Below are positions 21,316 to 29,588 of a DNA stretch of 64,000 nucleotides, one piece after another. Position 1 is the stretch's first letter. Each line of letters opens with the position of its first letter. The position numbers were made by a program, and so were the translations under genes. The notes beneath the pieces are model-generated. The model was not told the origin of the DNA and did not search any database. It saw only the letters and a program-made list of their open reading frames with translations. Source of the stretch: Microbacterium psychrotolerans (GTDB lineage: Bacteria > Actinomycetota > Actinomycetes > Actinomycetales > Microbacteriaceae); contig NZ_JAVFWO010000002.1 in the NCBI RefSeq assembly GCF_031085295.1, positions 620,001 to 684,000 on the forward strand, read 5' to 3'.

Positions 21316-22774
21316 CCCGAAGGGCTTTCTCAAGGTCACCGAGCGCGAGCTGCCCCCGCGGCGGCCGGTGCCGGTGCGCATCATGGACTGGAAAGAGGTC
21401 TATGAGCCGGGCGACAGTGCGGTGCTCCGCCGGCAGGCCGGGCGCTGCATGGACTGCGGCGTGCCGTTCTGCCACAAGGGCTGCCCGCTGGGCAACCTGA
21501 TCCCCGAGTGGAACGACCTCACGTGGCGCGGCGAAGGCCGCGCCGCCAGTGAGCGTCTGCACGCGACGAACAACTTCCCGGAGTTCACGGGACGCCTGTG
21601 CCCGGCGCCCTGCGAGAGCTCGTGCGTCCTGGGCATCAACCAGCCCGCCGTGACCATCAAACAGGTCGAGGTGTCGATCGCCGACGAGGCGTTCGCGAAC
21701 GGCTGGATCGAGCCCGAGCCGCCGGGGCGCCTGACCGGCAAGACCGTCGCGGTCGTCGGATCGGGTCCCGCCGGTCTCGCCGCCGCGCAGCAGCTCACCC
21801 GCGCCGGTCACACGGTGGCCGTGTTCGAGCGCGACGACCGCATCGGCGGACTCCTGCGCTACGGCATCCCGGACTTCAAGATGGAGAAGAAGCACCTCGA
21901 GTCGCGTCTTCGCCAGATGCAGGACGAGGGAACGCGGTTCCGCGCCGGCGTCGAGATCGGCCGCGACATCTCGTGGGCGGACCTGCGTGCCCGCTACGAC
22001 GCGGTCGTCATCGCGACCGGCTCCACGGTGCCGCGCGAGCTGGCGATCCCCGGTCGCGACCTCGCCGGCGTGCACTTCGCCATGGAGTACCTCGTCGAGT
22101 CGAACAAGGCCGTCGCCGGCGATGCCGTGCCGAACCAGATCACGGCCGAAGGCAAGCACGTCGTCGTGATCGGCGGCGGTGACACCGGCGCGGACTGCAT
22201 CGGCACCGCCCACCGTCACGGCGCGCTGAGCGTGACGAACCTCGCGATCGGCCGCCGCCCTCCGGGCGAGCGTCCCGAGCACCAGCCGTGGCCGATGGAC
22301 CCGCTCGTGTTCGAGATGCAGTCGGCTCACGAGGAGGGCGGCGAGCGCACCTACCTTGCCTCGACCGTCGAGTTCCTCGCGAACGACGCCGGCGAGGTGC
22401 GCGCCCTGCGCGTCGCCGAGACCGAGTTCGTCGACGGACGCCGCGTGCCCAAGAGCGGCACCGAGCGTGAGATCCCCGCCGACCTGGTGCTCATCGCGAT
22501 GGGCTTCACCGGTCCCGAGCGCGCCCTCCTCGAGGAGCAGCTCGGCGCTCGCTTCACCGAGCGGGGCAACGTGCGCCGCGAGGACGACTACCAGACGACC
22601 GCCCCGGGCGTGTTCGTGGCCGGCGACGCCGGCCGCGGACAGTCGCTCATCGTATGGGCGATCGCCGAGGGACGTGCCGCCGCAGCCAGCGTCGACCGCT
22701 TCCTCATGGGGGACACGGAGCTGCCTGCTCCGGTCCGCCCGACCGATGTCGCCATCGGCTTGCAGCCCGCGTAG
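21308..22774 (+). CDS. gltD: Glutamate synthase small subunit
   Basis: GltD is the beta subunit that feeds electrons from NADPH through FAD and Fe-S clusters to GltB. The 488-aa protein has N-terminal cluster cysteines in [18 protein letters not shown] and [14 protein letters not shown], the FAD motif [30 protein letters not shown], the NADPH motif [15 protein letters not shown] and the FAD end motif [17 protein letters not shown] 21308 lies within the gltB end, so translation is coupled. Its TAG stop coincides with a TAGGCT -10 box for pyk. Confidence 0.96.
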   Translation: MADPKGFLKVTERELPPRRPVPVRIMDWKEVYEPGDSAVLRRQAGRCMDCGVPFCHKGCPLGNLIPEWNDLTWRGEGRAASERLHATNNFPEFTGRLCPAPCESSCVLGINQPAVTIKQVEVSIADEAFANGWIEPEPPGRLTGKTVAVVGSGPAGLAAAQQLTRAGHTVAVFERDDRIGGLLRYGIPDFKMEKKHLESRLRQMQDEGTRFRAGVEIGRDISWADLRARYDAVVIATGSTVPRELAIPGRDLAGVHFAMEYLVESNKAVAGDAVPNQITAEGKHVVVIGGGDTGADCIGTAHRHGALSVTNLAIGRRPPGERPEHQPWPMDPLVFEMQSAHEEGGERTYLASTVEFLANDAGEVRALRVAETEFVDGRRVPKSGTEREIPADLVLIAMGFTGPERALLEEQLGARFTERGNVRREDDYQTTAPGVFVAGDAGRGQSLIVWAIAEGRAAAASVDRFLMGDTELPAPVRPTDVAIGLQPA

Positions 22775-22777
22775 GCT
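22772..22777 (+). promoter_or_regulatory. -10 box for pyk overlapping the gltD stop (TAGGCT)
   Basis: TAGGCT starts at the TAG stop of gltD, 50 bp before pyk. It predicts a leader of about 38 nt that includes GGAG at 22809-22812. Confidence 0.45.
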
Positions 22778-22821
22778 TGCCGAGGCACTCGCCACCTTCA
22801 ACCCACCCGGAGATACCACGG

Positions 22822-24270
22822 ATGAGACGCGCCAAGATCGTCGCCACCCTTGGGCCCGCCACGTCGACATATGAGATGGTCCGCGCGATCATCGATGCCG
22901 GCGTCGACGTCGCCCGCTTCAATCTGAGCCACGGGGACTACTCGGTCCACGACAACAACTTCGCCAACGTGCGCAAGGCCGCCGACGACGCCGGACGGGC
23001 GGTCGCGATCCTCGTCGACCTGCAGGGTCCGAAGATCCGCCTCGGCAAGTTCGAGAACGGACCGCACGAGCTCGCGGTCGGCGACATCTTCAAGATCACC
23101 ACCGACGACATCCTGGGCACCAAGGAGATCGTCAGCACCACCTTCAAGGGCCTCCCGAACGACGTCAAGCCGGGCGACTTCCTCCTGATCGACGATGGCA
23201 AGGTGCGCGTCGAGGTCGTCGAGACCGACGACACCGTCGTCACCACCAAGGTGATCGTCGCCGGCCCGGTCTCCAACAACAAGGGCATCAACCTCCCGGG
23301 CGTCGCCGTGAACGTGCCGGCGCTGTCCGAGAAGGACGAAGCCGACCTCCGCTGGGGCCTGCGCGCCGGCGCCGACCTCATCGCGCTGTCTTTCGTGCGC
23401 GACGCGAAGGACGTCCAGCGCGTCCACGTCATCATGGCCGAGGAGGGGCGACACGTCCCGGTCATCGCCAAGATCGAGAAGCCGCAGGCTGTCGACAACC
23501 TCGAGGAGATCATCGACGCGTTCGACGGCATCATGGTCGCCCGTGGCGACCTGGGCGTCGAGCTGCCGCTCGAGGCGGTGCCGATCGTGCAGAAGCGCGC
23601 GGTGGAGCTGTGCCGCCGCATGGCGAAGCCCGTCATCGTGGCGACGCAGATGCTCGAGTCGATGATCGAGAACCCGGTCCCGACCCGCGCCGAGACGAGC
23701 GACGTCGCCAACGCCGTGCTCGACGGCGCGGACGCGGTCATGCTGTCTGGTGAGACCAGCGTCGGCAAGTACCCGGTCGGCGTCGTCGAGACGATGGCGC
23801 GCATCGTCGACTCCACCGAGGAGCACGGCCTGGACCGCATCCTCCCGCTCACGACCAAGCCTCGCACCCAGGGCGGCGCCATCACGCTGGCCGCGATGGA
23901 GGTCGCCGAGTTCGTCGACGCGAAGTTCCTCTGCATCTTCACCGAGTCGGGCGACACCGCGCGTCGTATGTCGCGGCTGCGCCCGCGCATCCCCATGATC
24001 GGCTTCGCGCCCGAGCCCGCGATCCGTCGTCGCATGGCGATCACGTGGGGCGTGCAGTCGACGCTGGTCGAGCATGTCGCTCACACCGACCTCATGTTCA
24101 TCCAGGTCGACGACTACCTGCTGTCGAACGACCTGGCGAAGGTCGGCGACAAGGTCGTCGTGATCTCGGGATCGCCTCCCGGGATCATCGGCTCCACGAA
24201 CGACATCCGCATCCACAAGGTGGGCGATGCGGTGCACGGCAAGGCGCCGATCTACAAGACACGGGACTGA
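22822..24270 (+). CDS. pyk: Pyruvate kinase
   Basis: Pyk makes pyruvate and ATP from phosphoenolpyruvate and ADP. The 482-aa protein begins MRRAKIVATLGPATSTYEM, then VARFNLSHGDYSVH, VDLQGPKIRLGKF, the signature VIAKIEKPQAVDNLEEI with the catalytic Lys, MVARGDLGVELPLE, VATQMLESMIENPVPTRAE and GADAVMLSGETSVGKYP. The C-terminal domain is complete. The start is supported by GGAG upstream of ATG 22822. A strong intrinsic terminator follows 14 bp after the stop. Confidence 0.97.
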   Translation: MRRAKIVATLGPATSTYEMVRAIIDAGVDVARFNLSHGDYSVHDNNFANVRKAADDAGRAVAILVDLQGPKIRLGKFENGPHELAVGDIFKITTDDILGTKEIVSTTFKGLPNDVKPGDFLLIDDGKVRVEVVETDDTVVTTKVIVAGPVSNNKGINLPGVAVNVPALSEKDEADLRWGLRAGADLIALSFVRDAKDVQRVHVIMAEEGRHVPVIAKIEKPQAVDNLEEIIDAFDGIMVARGDLGVELPLEAVPIVQKRAVELCRRMAKPVIVATQMLESMIENPVPTRAETSDVANAVLDGADAVMLSGETSVGKYPVGVVETMARIVDSTEEHGLDRILPLTTKPRTQGGAITLAAMEVAEFVDAKFLCIFTESGDTARRMSRLRPRIPMIGFAPEPAIRRRMAITWGVQSTLVEHVAHTDLMFIQVDDYLLSNDLAKVGDKVVVISGSPPGIIGSTNDIRIHKVGDAVHGKAPIYKTRD

Positions 24271-24284
24271 CACCTCTCTCCCAC

Positions 24285-24329
24285 GGACGGCTGCGACCAC
24301 TACTGTGGTCGCAGCCGTCCCGGCTTTTT
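24285..24329 (+). terminator. Intrinsic terminator of pyk
   Basis: A perfect 16-bp stem (arms 24285-24300 and 24305-24320) has a TACT loop and is followed by CGGCTTTTT. Confidence 0.9.
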
Positions 24330-24346
24330 CGAGAAAGGTGGCGCCG

Positions 24347-24736
24347 ATGTTCTTCGGTGACTTCTGGTGGTTCCTGCTGTGGAGCTTCTACTTCATCGCC
24401 TACCTGTACGTGGTGATCGTGATCATCACGGACCTGTTCCGCGACGAGAACCTGAACGGCTGGCTCAAGGCGCTGTGGATCATCGCCCTCGTGTTCCTGC
24501 CTTTCCTGACGGCGATCGTCTACATCATCGCCCGCGGCAAGGGCATGGCAGAGCGGGCCCAGGCCGCCCGCGGGGGAGTGGTCGCCGAGTCCGACGATTA
24601 CCGCCCCGCCGCATCGGCAAGCCCGGCAGAGGACATCGCCAAGGCGAAAGCCCTCCTCGACGCCGGCACGATCTCGCAGGGCGAGTTCGACGCCCTCAAG
24701 AGCAAGGCGCTCGGCCACCAGTACTTCGGCGCGTAA
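24347..24736 (+). CDS. PLDc_N / SHOCT domain small membrane protein
   Basis: A 129-aa protein with two hydrophobic helices (~10-32 and ~42-64) shaped like the PLDc_N module (FFGDFWWFLLWSFYFIAY; NGWLKALWIIALVFLPFLTAIVYIIA). A polar linker and a C-terminal SHOCT motif follow (AEDIAKAKALLDAGTISQGEFDALKSK). It has no catalytic HKD motif; the PLDc_N part is only the membrane segment. SHOCT domains are thought to mediate oligomerisation. ATG 24347 lies 18 nt after the pyk terminator U-run, so it may depend on read-through or a promoter hidden in the hairpin region. Function unknown. Confidence 0.85.
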   Translation: MFFGDFWWFLLWSFYFIAYLYVVIVIITDLFRDENLNGWLKALWIIALVFLPFLTAIVYIIARGKGMAERAQAARGGVVAESDDYRPAASASPAEDIAKAKALLDAGTISQGEFDALKSKALGHQYFGA

Positions 24737-24746
24737 GCCGGGAACA

Positions 24747-24789
24747 GCAGAAGAGCGGATGCCTCGGCCCGAGGCATCCGCTCTTCTGC
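24747..24789. terminator. Bidirectional hairpin between convergent genes
   Basis: A perfect 20-bp stem with a 3-nt GCC loop (arms 24747-24766 and 24770-24789) lies between genes that converge. Its central stem AGAGCGGATGCCTCG is nearly identical to that of the hairpin at 29054-29087. Confidence 0.85.
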
Positions 24790-24799
24790 GTGCGTGCGG

Positions 24800-25561
24800 T
24801 CAGCTGATCTTCTTGCGGTAGATCGCCATCGACGCGATGTACGCGGCGACGAGGATGCCCACCAGCCAGGCCATGGCGACCCAGATGTCACTGCCGACCG
24901 GCTCGCCCGCGAACAGCGCTCGCATGGAGTCGACGATCGAGGTCACCGGCTGGTTCTCGGCGAACCACTGCACCGGCCCCGGCATGCTCTCGGTCGGCAC
25001 GAACGCCGAGCTGATGAAGGGCAGGAAGATCAGCGGGTACGAGAAGGCGCTCGCGCCGTCCACCGTCTTCGCCGTCAGGCCCGGGATCACCGCGAGCCAG
25101 GTGAGGGCCAGCGTGAACAGCAGCAGCATGCCGATCACGCCGAGCCACGCGCCGAAGCCGGCACCGGTCCGGAAGCCCATCAGCAGCGCGACGCCGATGA
25201 CGATCGCGAGCGACACCGTGATGGCCACGACCGAGGTCAGCACGTGCGCCCAGAGCACCCCCGATCGCGCGATCGGCAGCGACTGGAACCGCTCGAAGAT
25301 GCCGCCCTGCATGTCCAGGAACAGCCGGTACGCCGTGTAGGCGATCCCCGACGCGATGGTGATGAGCAGGATGCCGGGCAGCATGTAGTCGATGTACGAC
25401 CCCTTGCCGGTGTTGATCGCCCCGCCGAAGACGTAGACGAACAGCAGCATCAAGGCGATCGGGGTGACCGCGGTCGTGATGATGGTGTCGGGGCTGCGCA
25501 GGATATGGCGCAGCGACCGACGTGTGAGTACGGCGGTGTCGCCGATGACGTGAGCGGTCAT
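24800..25561 (-). CDS. ABC-2 type exporter permease
   Basis: A 253-aa integral membrane protein of the DrrB/ABC-2 permease type with about six TM helices. Visible features are TRRSLRHILRSPDTIIT at the cytoplasmic N-terminus, VYVFGGAINTGKGSYIDYMLPG, and the family stretch YPLIFLPFISSAFVPTESMP before the last helices. It is the last gene of the PadR cassette. Its ATG overlaps the stop of the ATPase gene (ATGA), so the two are made together as one transporter. Substrate unknown; relatives export drugs or antibiotics. Confidence 0.88.
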   Translation of the reverse strand: MTAHVIGDTAVLTRRSLRHILRSPDTIITTAVTPIALMLLFVYVFGGAINTGKGSYIDYMLPGILLITIASGIAYTAYRLFLDMQGGIFERFQSLPIARSGVLWAHVLTSVVAITVSLAIVIGVALLMGFRTGAGFGAWLGVIGMLLLFTLALTWLAVIPGLTAKTVDGASAFSYPLIFLPFISSAFVPTESMPGPVQWFAENQPVTSIVDSMRALFAGEPVGSDIWVAMAWLVGILVAAYIASMAIYRKKIS

Positions 25562-26373
25562 CGTCCTTCCTTCCCTGTCTTGGCGGCGGCCGAAGCCTCG
25601 TCCGCCGGCGTCTCGGTGTCGTCCTCGCCGGTCAGGGCGAAGAAGACGTCTTCAAGGCTCGGCTGCTTCTCGACGTACTCGACCTTCGCGGGCGGCAGCA
25701 GCTGCTTGAGCTCCTGCAGGGTGCCGTTGACGATGATGCGGCCCTTGTGGAGGATCGCGATCCGGTCGGCGAGCTGCTCCGCCTCGTCCAGGTACTGCGT
25801 CGTCAGCAGCACGGTCGTGCCGCCGCGGGTGAGCTCCTTGACGGCGTCCCACACCTCGATACGCGCCGCCGGGTCGAGGCCGGTCGTCGGCTCGTCCAGG
25901 AAGATCACCGGCGGGTTGCCGATGAGGCTCATCGCGATGTCGAGCCGGCGGCGCATGCCGCCGGAGTAGGTCGACGCCTTGCGCGAGCCCGCCTCGGTGA
26001 GCGAGAACCGGGCGAGGAGCCCGTCCGCGATCCCGCCGGGGTCGGGGAGGTGGCGCAGCTGGGCGATGAGCACGAGGTTCTCGCGCCCGGTCAGGACCTC
26101 GTCGACAGCGGCGAACTGGCCGGTGAGGCTGATCGTCTCCCGCACCTTCTGCGCCTGGCCGATGACGTCGAACCCCGCGACGGCTGCCGCGCCGGCGTCC
26201 GCCTTGAGCAGCGTCGCCAGGATCCGCACGACCGTGGTCTTGCCGGCGCCGTTCGACCCGAGGAGCGCGAAGATGCTTCCGCGCGCCACCTCGAAGTCGA
26301 CGCCTCGCAGCACGTGCAGGTCCTTGTAGGACTTCTCGAGCCCCTGGACCTTGATGGCGGTGTCGGTGGTCAT
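25558..26373 (-). CDS. ABC exporter ATP-binding protein, DrrA type
   Basis: A 271-aa ATPase with Walker A LLGSNGAGKTTVVRIL (near residue 45), Q-loop SLTGQFAAVDEVLTGRENL, signature TYSGGMRRRLDIAMSL, Walker B VIFLDEPTTGLDP and H-loop LLTTQYLDEAEQLAD. The C-terminal ~40 residues hold the DrrA-type extension (YVEKQPSLEDVFFALTGE). ATG 26373 is chosen because it overlaps the upstream DUF1048 gene stop by ATGA; earlier in-frame codons are inside that gene. Works with the permease encoded just downstream. Confidence 0.93.
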   Translation of the reverse strand: MTTDTAIKVQGLEKSYKDLHVLRGVDFEVARGSIFALLGSNGAGKTTVVRILATLLKADAGAAAVAGFDVIGQAQKVRETISLTGQFAAVDEVLTGRENLVLIAQLRHLPDPGGIADGLLARFSLTEAGSRKASTYSGGMRRRLDIAMSLIGNPPVIFLDEPTTGLDPAARIEVWDAVKELTRGGTTVLLTTQYLDEAEQLADRIAILHKGRIIVNGTLQELKQLLPPAKVEYVEKQPSLEDVFFALTGEDDTETPADEASAAAKTGKEGR

Positions 26374-26738
26374 TTCCCCTCTCCCTTCTCCGCCTCGTCG
26401 ATCGCCTTGTTCAGGCGAGCGCGCTCCTTGTCGATCCACTGCTTGCCGGAATACGCGGCGGTGAAGTCCTCGGCGAACGCCGAGGCGTCCTCGCCGACGA
26501 TGTCGCGCACGGGGGTGCCGTCGGCGGCGGCGCGCTCCCAGAGGTCGGCGGAGTCGCCGAGCATCTGCATCATCGTCACGCCGTCGGTCATGCCGCCGAC
26601 GGTCATGAAGTACCGGTCCAGCGCCTTGGCGGCGGCGTGGTAGGGCTCAGGCAGAGCCTCGATGCGCGCCTTGTACTGGCGGTACTGCTTCTTCTGCTCG
26701 AGCGAGCCGGTGACGACTTCGTACCACTTGGCGGCCAT
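26370..26738 (-). CDS. DUF1048 family protein
   Basis: A 122-aa soluble, helical protein: AAKWYEVVTGSLEQKKQYRQ, then LPEPYHAAAKALDRYFMTVGG, an acidic centre and the charged C-terminal helix WIDKERARLNKAIDEAEK. It belongs to the DUF1048 group, which often lies between a PadR regulator and an ABC exporter; the function is not known. ATG 26738 gives a typical family start and lies 2 bp after the padR stop. The stop overlaps the ATPase gene. Confidence 0.8.
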   Translation of the reverse strand: MAAKWYEVVTGSLEQKKQYRQYKARIEALPEPYHAAAKALDRYFMTVGGMTDGVTMMQMLGDSADLWERAAADGTPVRDIVGEDASAFAEDFTAAYSGKQWIDKERARLNKAIDEAEKGEGK

Positions 26739-26740
26739 GA

Positions 26741-27103
26741 TCAGTCCTCTTCCTTCGGGGTGTGGGGTTCGTTGTCTGCGTTCTGGTGGTGGAGCTGTTC
26801 GATGCGTTCTGCGAGGAAGCTCCATGTCCTCCAGAACTCCGCGAGCTGCTCGCGGCCCTGCGCGTTGAGGGAGTACACCTTGCGCGGGGGCCCCTTCTCC
26901 GAAGGGACCTTCTCGACGTCGACGAGGCCGCGCTGCTCGACCCTGACCAGCAGGGCGTACACCGTGCCTTCGGCGATGTCGGAGAAGCCCTGGTCACGCA
27001 GCCACGAGGTGATCTCGTACCCGTAGGCGGATCGCCCGGACAGGATCGCCAGGACGATCCCCTCGAGCGTGCCCTTGAGCATCTCGGTCTCCTGCTTGCC
27101 CAT
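26741..27103 (-). CDS. PadR family transcriptional regulator
   Basis: A 120-aa winged-helix regulator: LKGTLEGIVLAILSGRSAYGYEITSWL, then the recognition part IAEGTVYALLVRVEQRGLVDVEK, the wing PPRKVYSLNAQGREQLAEF and a C-terminal dimerisation helix ending in a charged tail. It heads the cassette padR-DUF1048-ATPase-permease, all tightly packed. GAGGAGG lies just before ATG 27103. The 144-bp region upstream contains palindromes that probably form its operator. PadR proteins usually repress their own exporter operon until a drug or phenolic ligand binds. Confidence 0.92.
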   Translation of the reverse strand: MGKQETEMLKGTLEGIVLAILSGRSAYGYEITSWLRDQGFSDIAEGTVYALLVRVEQRGLVDVEKVPSEKGPPRKVYSLNAQGREQLAEFWRTWSFLAERIEQLHHQNADNEPHTPKEED

Positions 27104-27117
27104 CTCGCACCTCCTCA

Positions 27118-27167
27118 GTACTCAGTGTTGTTGACTACTGGTAGACAGTAACACTAGGTACCGGTAC
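27118..27167. promoter_or_regulatory. Putative PadR operator region
   Basis: An imperfect inverted repeat (arms 27118-27133 and 27146-27161, 12 of 16 matched) encloses CTACTGGTAG, itself palindromic. It runs into the perfect palindrome GTACCGGTAC at 27158-27167. The stretch is AT-richer than its surroundings and lies between divergent genes. Confidence 0.5.
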
Positions 27168-27247
27168 TTAGCAACACCGATTAGCAAATTCTCTTCCTTG
27201 CCGACCGTGTAGTGTCCGAGTCCAGATCACAGGGAGAGTAGGCAGAG

Positions 27248-28282
27248 TTGACTGACGATCCGGCGGGTAGGGCGACCGCGGCTTCGGCGAAACCGGGGCC
27301 GATCGAGACGGACGGGCGAGAGGAGCCGCGCGAGTCCGAGCCACCCCGCGAGGCGATGCAGCTCGCCGCGGCGAAGCGCGAGGATCTTGCCCCGCAACGT
27401 CGCGGGCGCGGGCTGGCAGTGGTGGCGATACTGCTCGGCGTCGTCCTGCTCGGGGCCGTCGGCGTCGCGGTGTGGCTGTTCCTCCAACTCGAGCAGGCGA
27501 ACGCCCGCCTCGAGCGCCAGAGCGACCTGATCGACGAGCAGCACGACCTCATCGAGAAGAAGGAGGCCTTCGGCGCCGCCGTGGCGGGCATCCAGGAGAG
27601 CATCGAGCCGCTGCAAGGTCTTCCGTTCGCCTCGATGGTTCCGTGGGACAGGTACCAGGAGATCGCGGAGACCGGATACTCGAGCAGATGGGATGCCGAG
27701 GCGATGGATGCCGCCATCCTCGTCGCACAGCGCGCCGCCCAGGAGATGCAGGCGTTGCAATCGGCCGCCGCGCTCGAGGCCGCGACGAACGCGTCGGGGA
27801 CCGCATGGGAGGCGACGCTCGACCAGCTCGGTCGCGGCTACGTCGCCACGCGCATCGACGACGCGGCAGTGACGTGCGACCTGGTGACCGCGCTCGGCTG
27901 CGTCTTCGAGGCCGAACCCCTCGTCGTGCATCTCAACGCAGCCAGTCAGTCGGACCCGTCCATGACCGATTGGATCCGGCAGGGAGTCGCGTATCACGAG
28001 TTCGCCCACGTCCTGCAGTTCACGAATCCCGGGGCCACGCGACCCGTACTGGAGGCGTTCGACGGCAACGCCGAGACGATGGCGGACTGCTACGCGCTCA
28101 CCTTCCTCGATGGCTGGACGCTCGAGCACGAGGTGTGGACGAGCCCCTACGAGGGGTGGGACGTCAACGTCGGGTACGGCTACGTCTGCGATGAGACGGA
28201 GCGCCGGCTGATCCGGGACTGGGCCGGCGGACTCGGCGTCGCGATGCGCACGCTGTCGCCGACCGGCTCGGGATCCTCCTGA
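27248..28282 (+). CDS. Membrane-anchored putative zinc metallopeptidase
   Basis: A 344-aa protein from TTG 27248 (GGGAG 11 nt upstream; ATG 27356 is the alternative). Residues 1-55 are polar and charged, ~56-79 form one TM helix (GLAVVAILLGVVLLGAVG), ~80-106 a short coiled coil, and the rest is probably extracytoplasmic. It carries HEFAH at 250-254 and ETMADCYA at 276-283, the HExxH...ExxxD layout of zincins such as YpfJ-type peptidases. Cysteines at about 210, 218, 281 and 314 could form two disulfides. Fold family not firmly recognised; the peptidase role is inferred from the motif. Divergent from the PadR cassette. Confidence 0.65.
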   Translation: MTDDPAGRATAASAKPGPIETDGREEPRESEPPREAMQLAAAKREDLAPQRRGRGLAVVAILLGVVLLGAVGVAVWLFLQLEQANARLERQSDLIDEQHDLIEKKEAFGAAVAGIQESIEPLQGLPFASMVPWDRYQEIAETGYSSRWDAEAMDAAILVAQRAAQEMQALQSAAALEAATNASGTAWEATLDQLGRGYVATRIDDAAVTCDLVTALGCVFEAEPLVVHLNAASQSDPSMTDWIRQGVAYHEFAHVLQFTNPGATRPVLEAFDGNAETMADCYALTFLDGWTLEHEVWTSPYEGWDVNVGYGYVCDETERRLIRDWAGGLGVAMRTLSPTGSGSS

Positions 28283-28284
28283 GG

Positions 28285-28367
28285 TGCCGGTGGTGGGAGT
28301 CGAACCCACACGCCCTTGCGGGCAACCGAGTTTGAGTCGGTCGCGTCTGCCATTCCGCCACACCGGC
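28285..28367 (-). tRNA. tRNA-Leu (anticodon CAA)
   Basis: Read on the minus strand it begins GCCGGTG and ends CACCGGC plus discriminator A, a perfect 7-bp acceptor stem. The anticodon arm ACCGA-CTCAAAC-TCGGT gives CAA, reading UUG. The long variable arm (TGCCCGCAAGGGCG) is class II, as expected for leucine. T-loop GGTTCGACTCC is normal. The 3' CCA is not encoded. Confidence 0.95.
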
Positions 28368-28405
28368 CCGCGCGGCATGCCGCGCGTCCGCGAACGACCA
28401 TACCG

Positions 28406-28411
28406 TAGGAT
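28406..28411 (+). promoter_or_regulatory. -10 box of leaderless response regulator gene (TAGGAT)
   Basis: TAGGAT is followed by TCA, ATG 28415 and GTG 28418. The 6-nt spacing favours a transcript starting at the GTG. Confidence 0.5.
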
Positions 28412-28414
28412 TCA

Positions 28415-29038
28415 ATGGTGACTGAGCAGGAGCAGACCGCCGCATCGACGGCATCCACCCCCCGCCGCGTCGTGGTCGCCGAAGACGAGTCGCTCATCCG
28501 ACTCGACATCGTCGAGATCCTCCGCGACAACGGCTTCGACGTGGTCGGAGAGGCAGGAGACGGTGAGACCGCGGTGGCGCTGGCCACTGAACTGCGCCCC
28601 GATCTGGTGATCATGGACGTGAAGATGCCGCAGCTCGACGGCATCTCCGCCGCTGAGAAGCTCAGCAAGAATCACATCGCCCCGGTCGTGCTGCTGACCG
28701 CCTTCAGCCAGAAGGAGCTCGTCGAGCGCGCGAGCGAGGCCGGCGCCCTCGCCTACGTCGTCAAGCCCTTCACGCCGAACGACCTGCTGCCGGCGATCGA
28801 GATCGCCCTCGCCCGCTACGAGCAGATCATCACGCTCGAGGCCGAGGTCGCCGACATGGTCGAGCGCTTCGAGACCCGCAAGCTCGTCGACCGGGCCAAG
28901 GGCCTGCTCAACGAGAAGATGGGGCTCAGCGAGCCCGAGGCGTTCCGCTGGATCCAGAAGGCCTCGATGGACCGCCGCCTCACGATGCAGGACGTCGCCA
29001 AGGCGATCATCGAGCAGCTCGCGCCCAAGAAGGGCTGA
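28415..29038 (+). CDS. ANTAR-domain response regulator, PdtaR type
   Basis: A 207-aa two-domain regulator. Residues ~17-135 are a receiver domain with acidic pocket AEDES, phospho-acceptor Asp68 in VIMDVKMPQLDG, the Thr of LLTAFS and the Lys of VVKPF. Residues ~145-205 are an ANTAR RNA-binding domain (RFETRKLVDRAKGLLNEKMGLSEPEAFRWIQKASMD). ANTAR proteins prevent transcription termination by binding tandem hexaloop hairpins. In M. tuberculosis PdtaR is activated by the kinase PdtaS, not present here. It lies near polA, as PdtaR does in M. tuberculosis. The start may be GTG 28418. Confidence 0.93.
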   Translation: MVTEQEQTAASTASTPRRVVVAEDESLIRLDIVEILRDNGFDVVGEAGDGETAVALATELRPDLVIMDVKMPQLDGISAAEKLSKNHIAPVVLLTAFSQKELVERASEAGALAYVVKPFTPNDLLPAIEIALARYEQIITLEAEVADMVERFETRKLVDRAKGLLNEKMGLSEPEAFRWIQKASMDRRLTMQDVAKAIIEQLAPKKG

Positions 29039-29053
29039 CCACACACTTCTTGC

Positions 29054-29087
29054 AAGAGCGGATGCCTCGATCGAGGCATCCGCTCTT
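29054..29087. terminator. Bidirectional hairpin, copy of the one at 24.7 kb
   Basis: A perfect 34-nt palindrome, AAGAGCGGATGCCTCGA joined to its complement, lies between convergent genes. It shares 15-17 bp of stem sequence with the hairpin at 24747-24789. Confidence 0.8.
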
Positions 29088-29088
29088 C

Positions 29089-29520
29089 TCATGCCTGCGG
29101 CAGGTCCTTGATGTGGTTGGTGATGCGCACCGTCGAGCAGCGCCGGCCTTGGTCATCGGTCACGACGATCTCGTGGACGGTGAGGGTCCGGCCGAGATGG
29201 ATGGGCGTGCACACGCCCGTGACGTGGCCGGAGGTCGCCGAACGCGTGTGCGTGGCGTTGATGTCCACACCGACGGCGAGCCGGCCGGGGCCGGCGTGGA
29301 AGTTCGCGTGCATCGAACCCAGCGACTCGCCGAGCACCACGTAGGCGCCGCCGTGGAACAGTCCGACGGGCTGTGTGTTGCCCTCGACCGGCATGCGGGC
29401 TACGGCGCGCTCGGGCGTGAACTCGAGCCATTCGAAGCCCATCTTCTCGGCGAGCGCACCGATCCCACGGCCCAGCGCCCACTCGAGTCCGTCGACGGCA
29501 GCGGGGGAGTGGTCGGGCAT
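29089..29520 (-). CDS. PaaI-type hotdog thioesterase
   Basis: A 143-aa single hotdog-fold protein. It has the family helix motif VGLFHGGAYVVLGESLGSM (HGG plus catalytic acidic residue), VGVDINATHTRSATSGHVTG and PIHLGRTLTVHEI. Such enzymes hydrolyse acyl-CoA thioesters, for example phenylacetyl-CoA side products or 1,4-dihydroxy-2-naphthoyl-CoA. It stands alone, convergent with the ANTAR regulator and divergent from polA. The substrate cannot be told from sequence. Confidence 0.88.
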   Translation of the reverse strand: MPDHSPAAVDGLEWALGRGIGALAEKMGFEWLEFTPERAVARMPVEGNTQPVGLFHGGAYVVLGESLGSMHANFHAGPGRLAVGVDINATHTRSATSGHVTGVCTPIHLGRTLTVHEIVVTDDQGRRCSTVRITNHIKDLPQA

Positions 29521-29588
29521 GGCTCACCTTCGAATCGGGTCGGCAGTGGGGCGCTGCGACGAGGAAATCGACTGTCGCCGGCCCTGAC

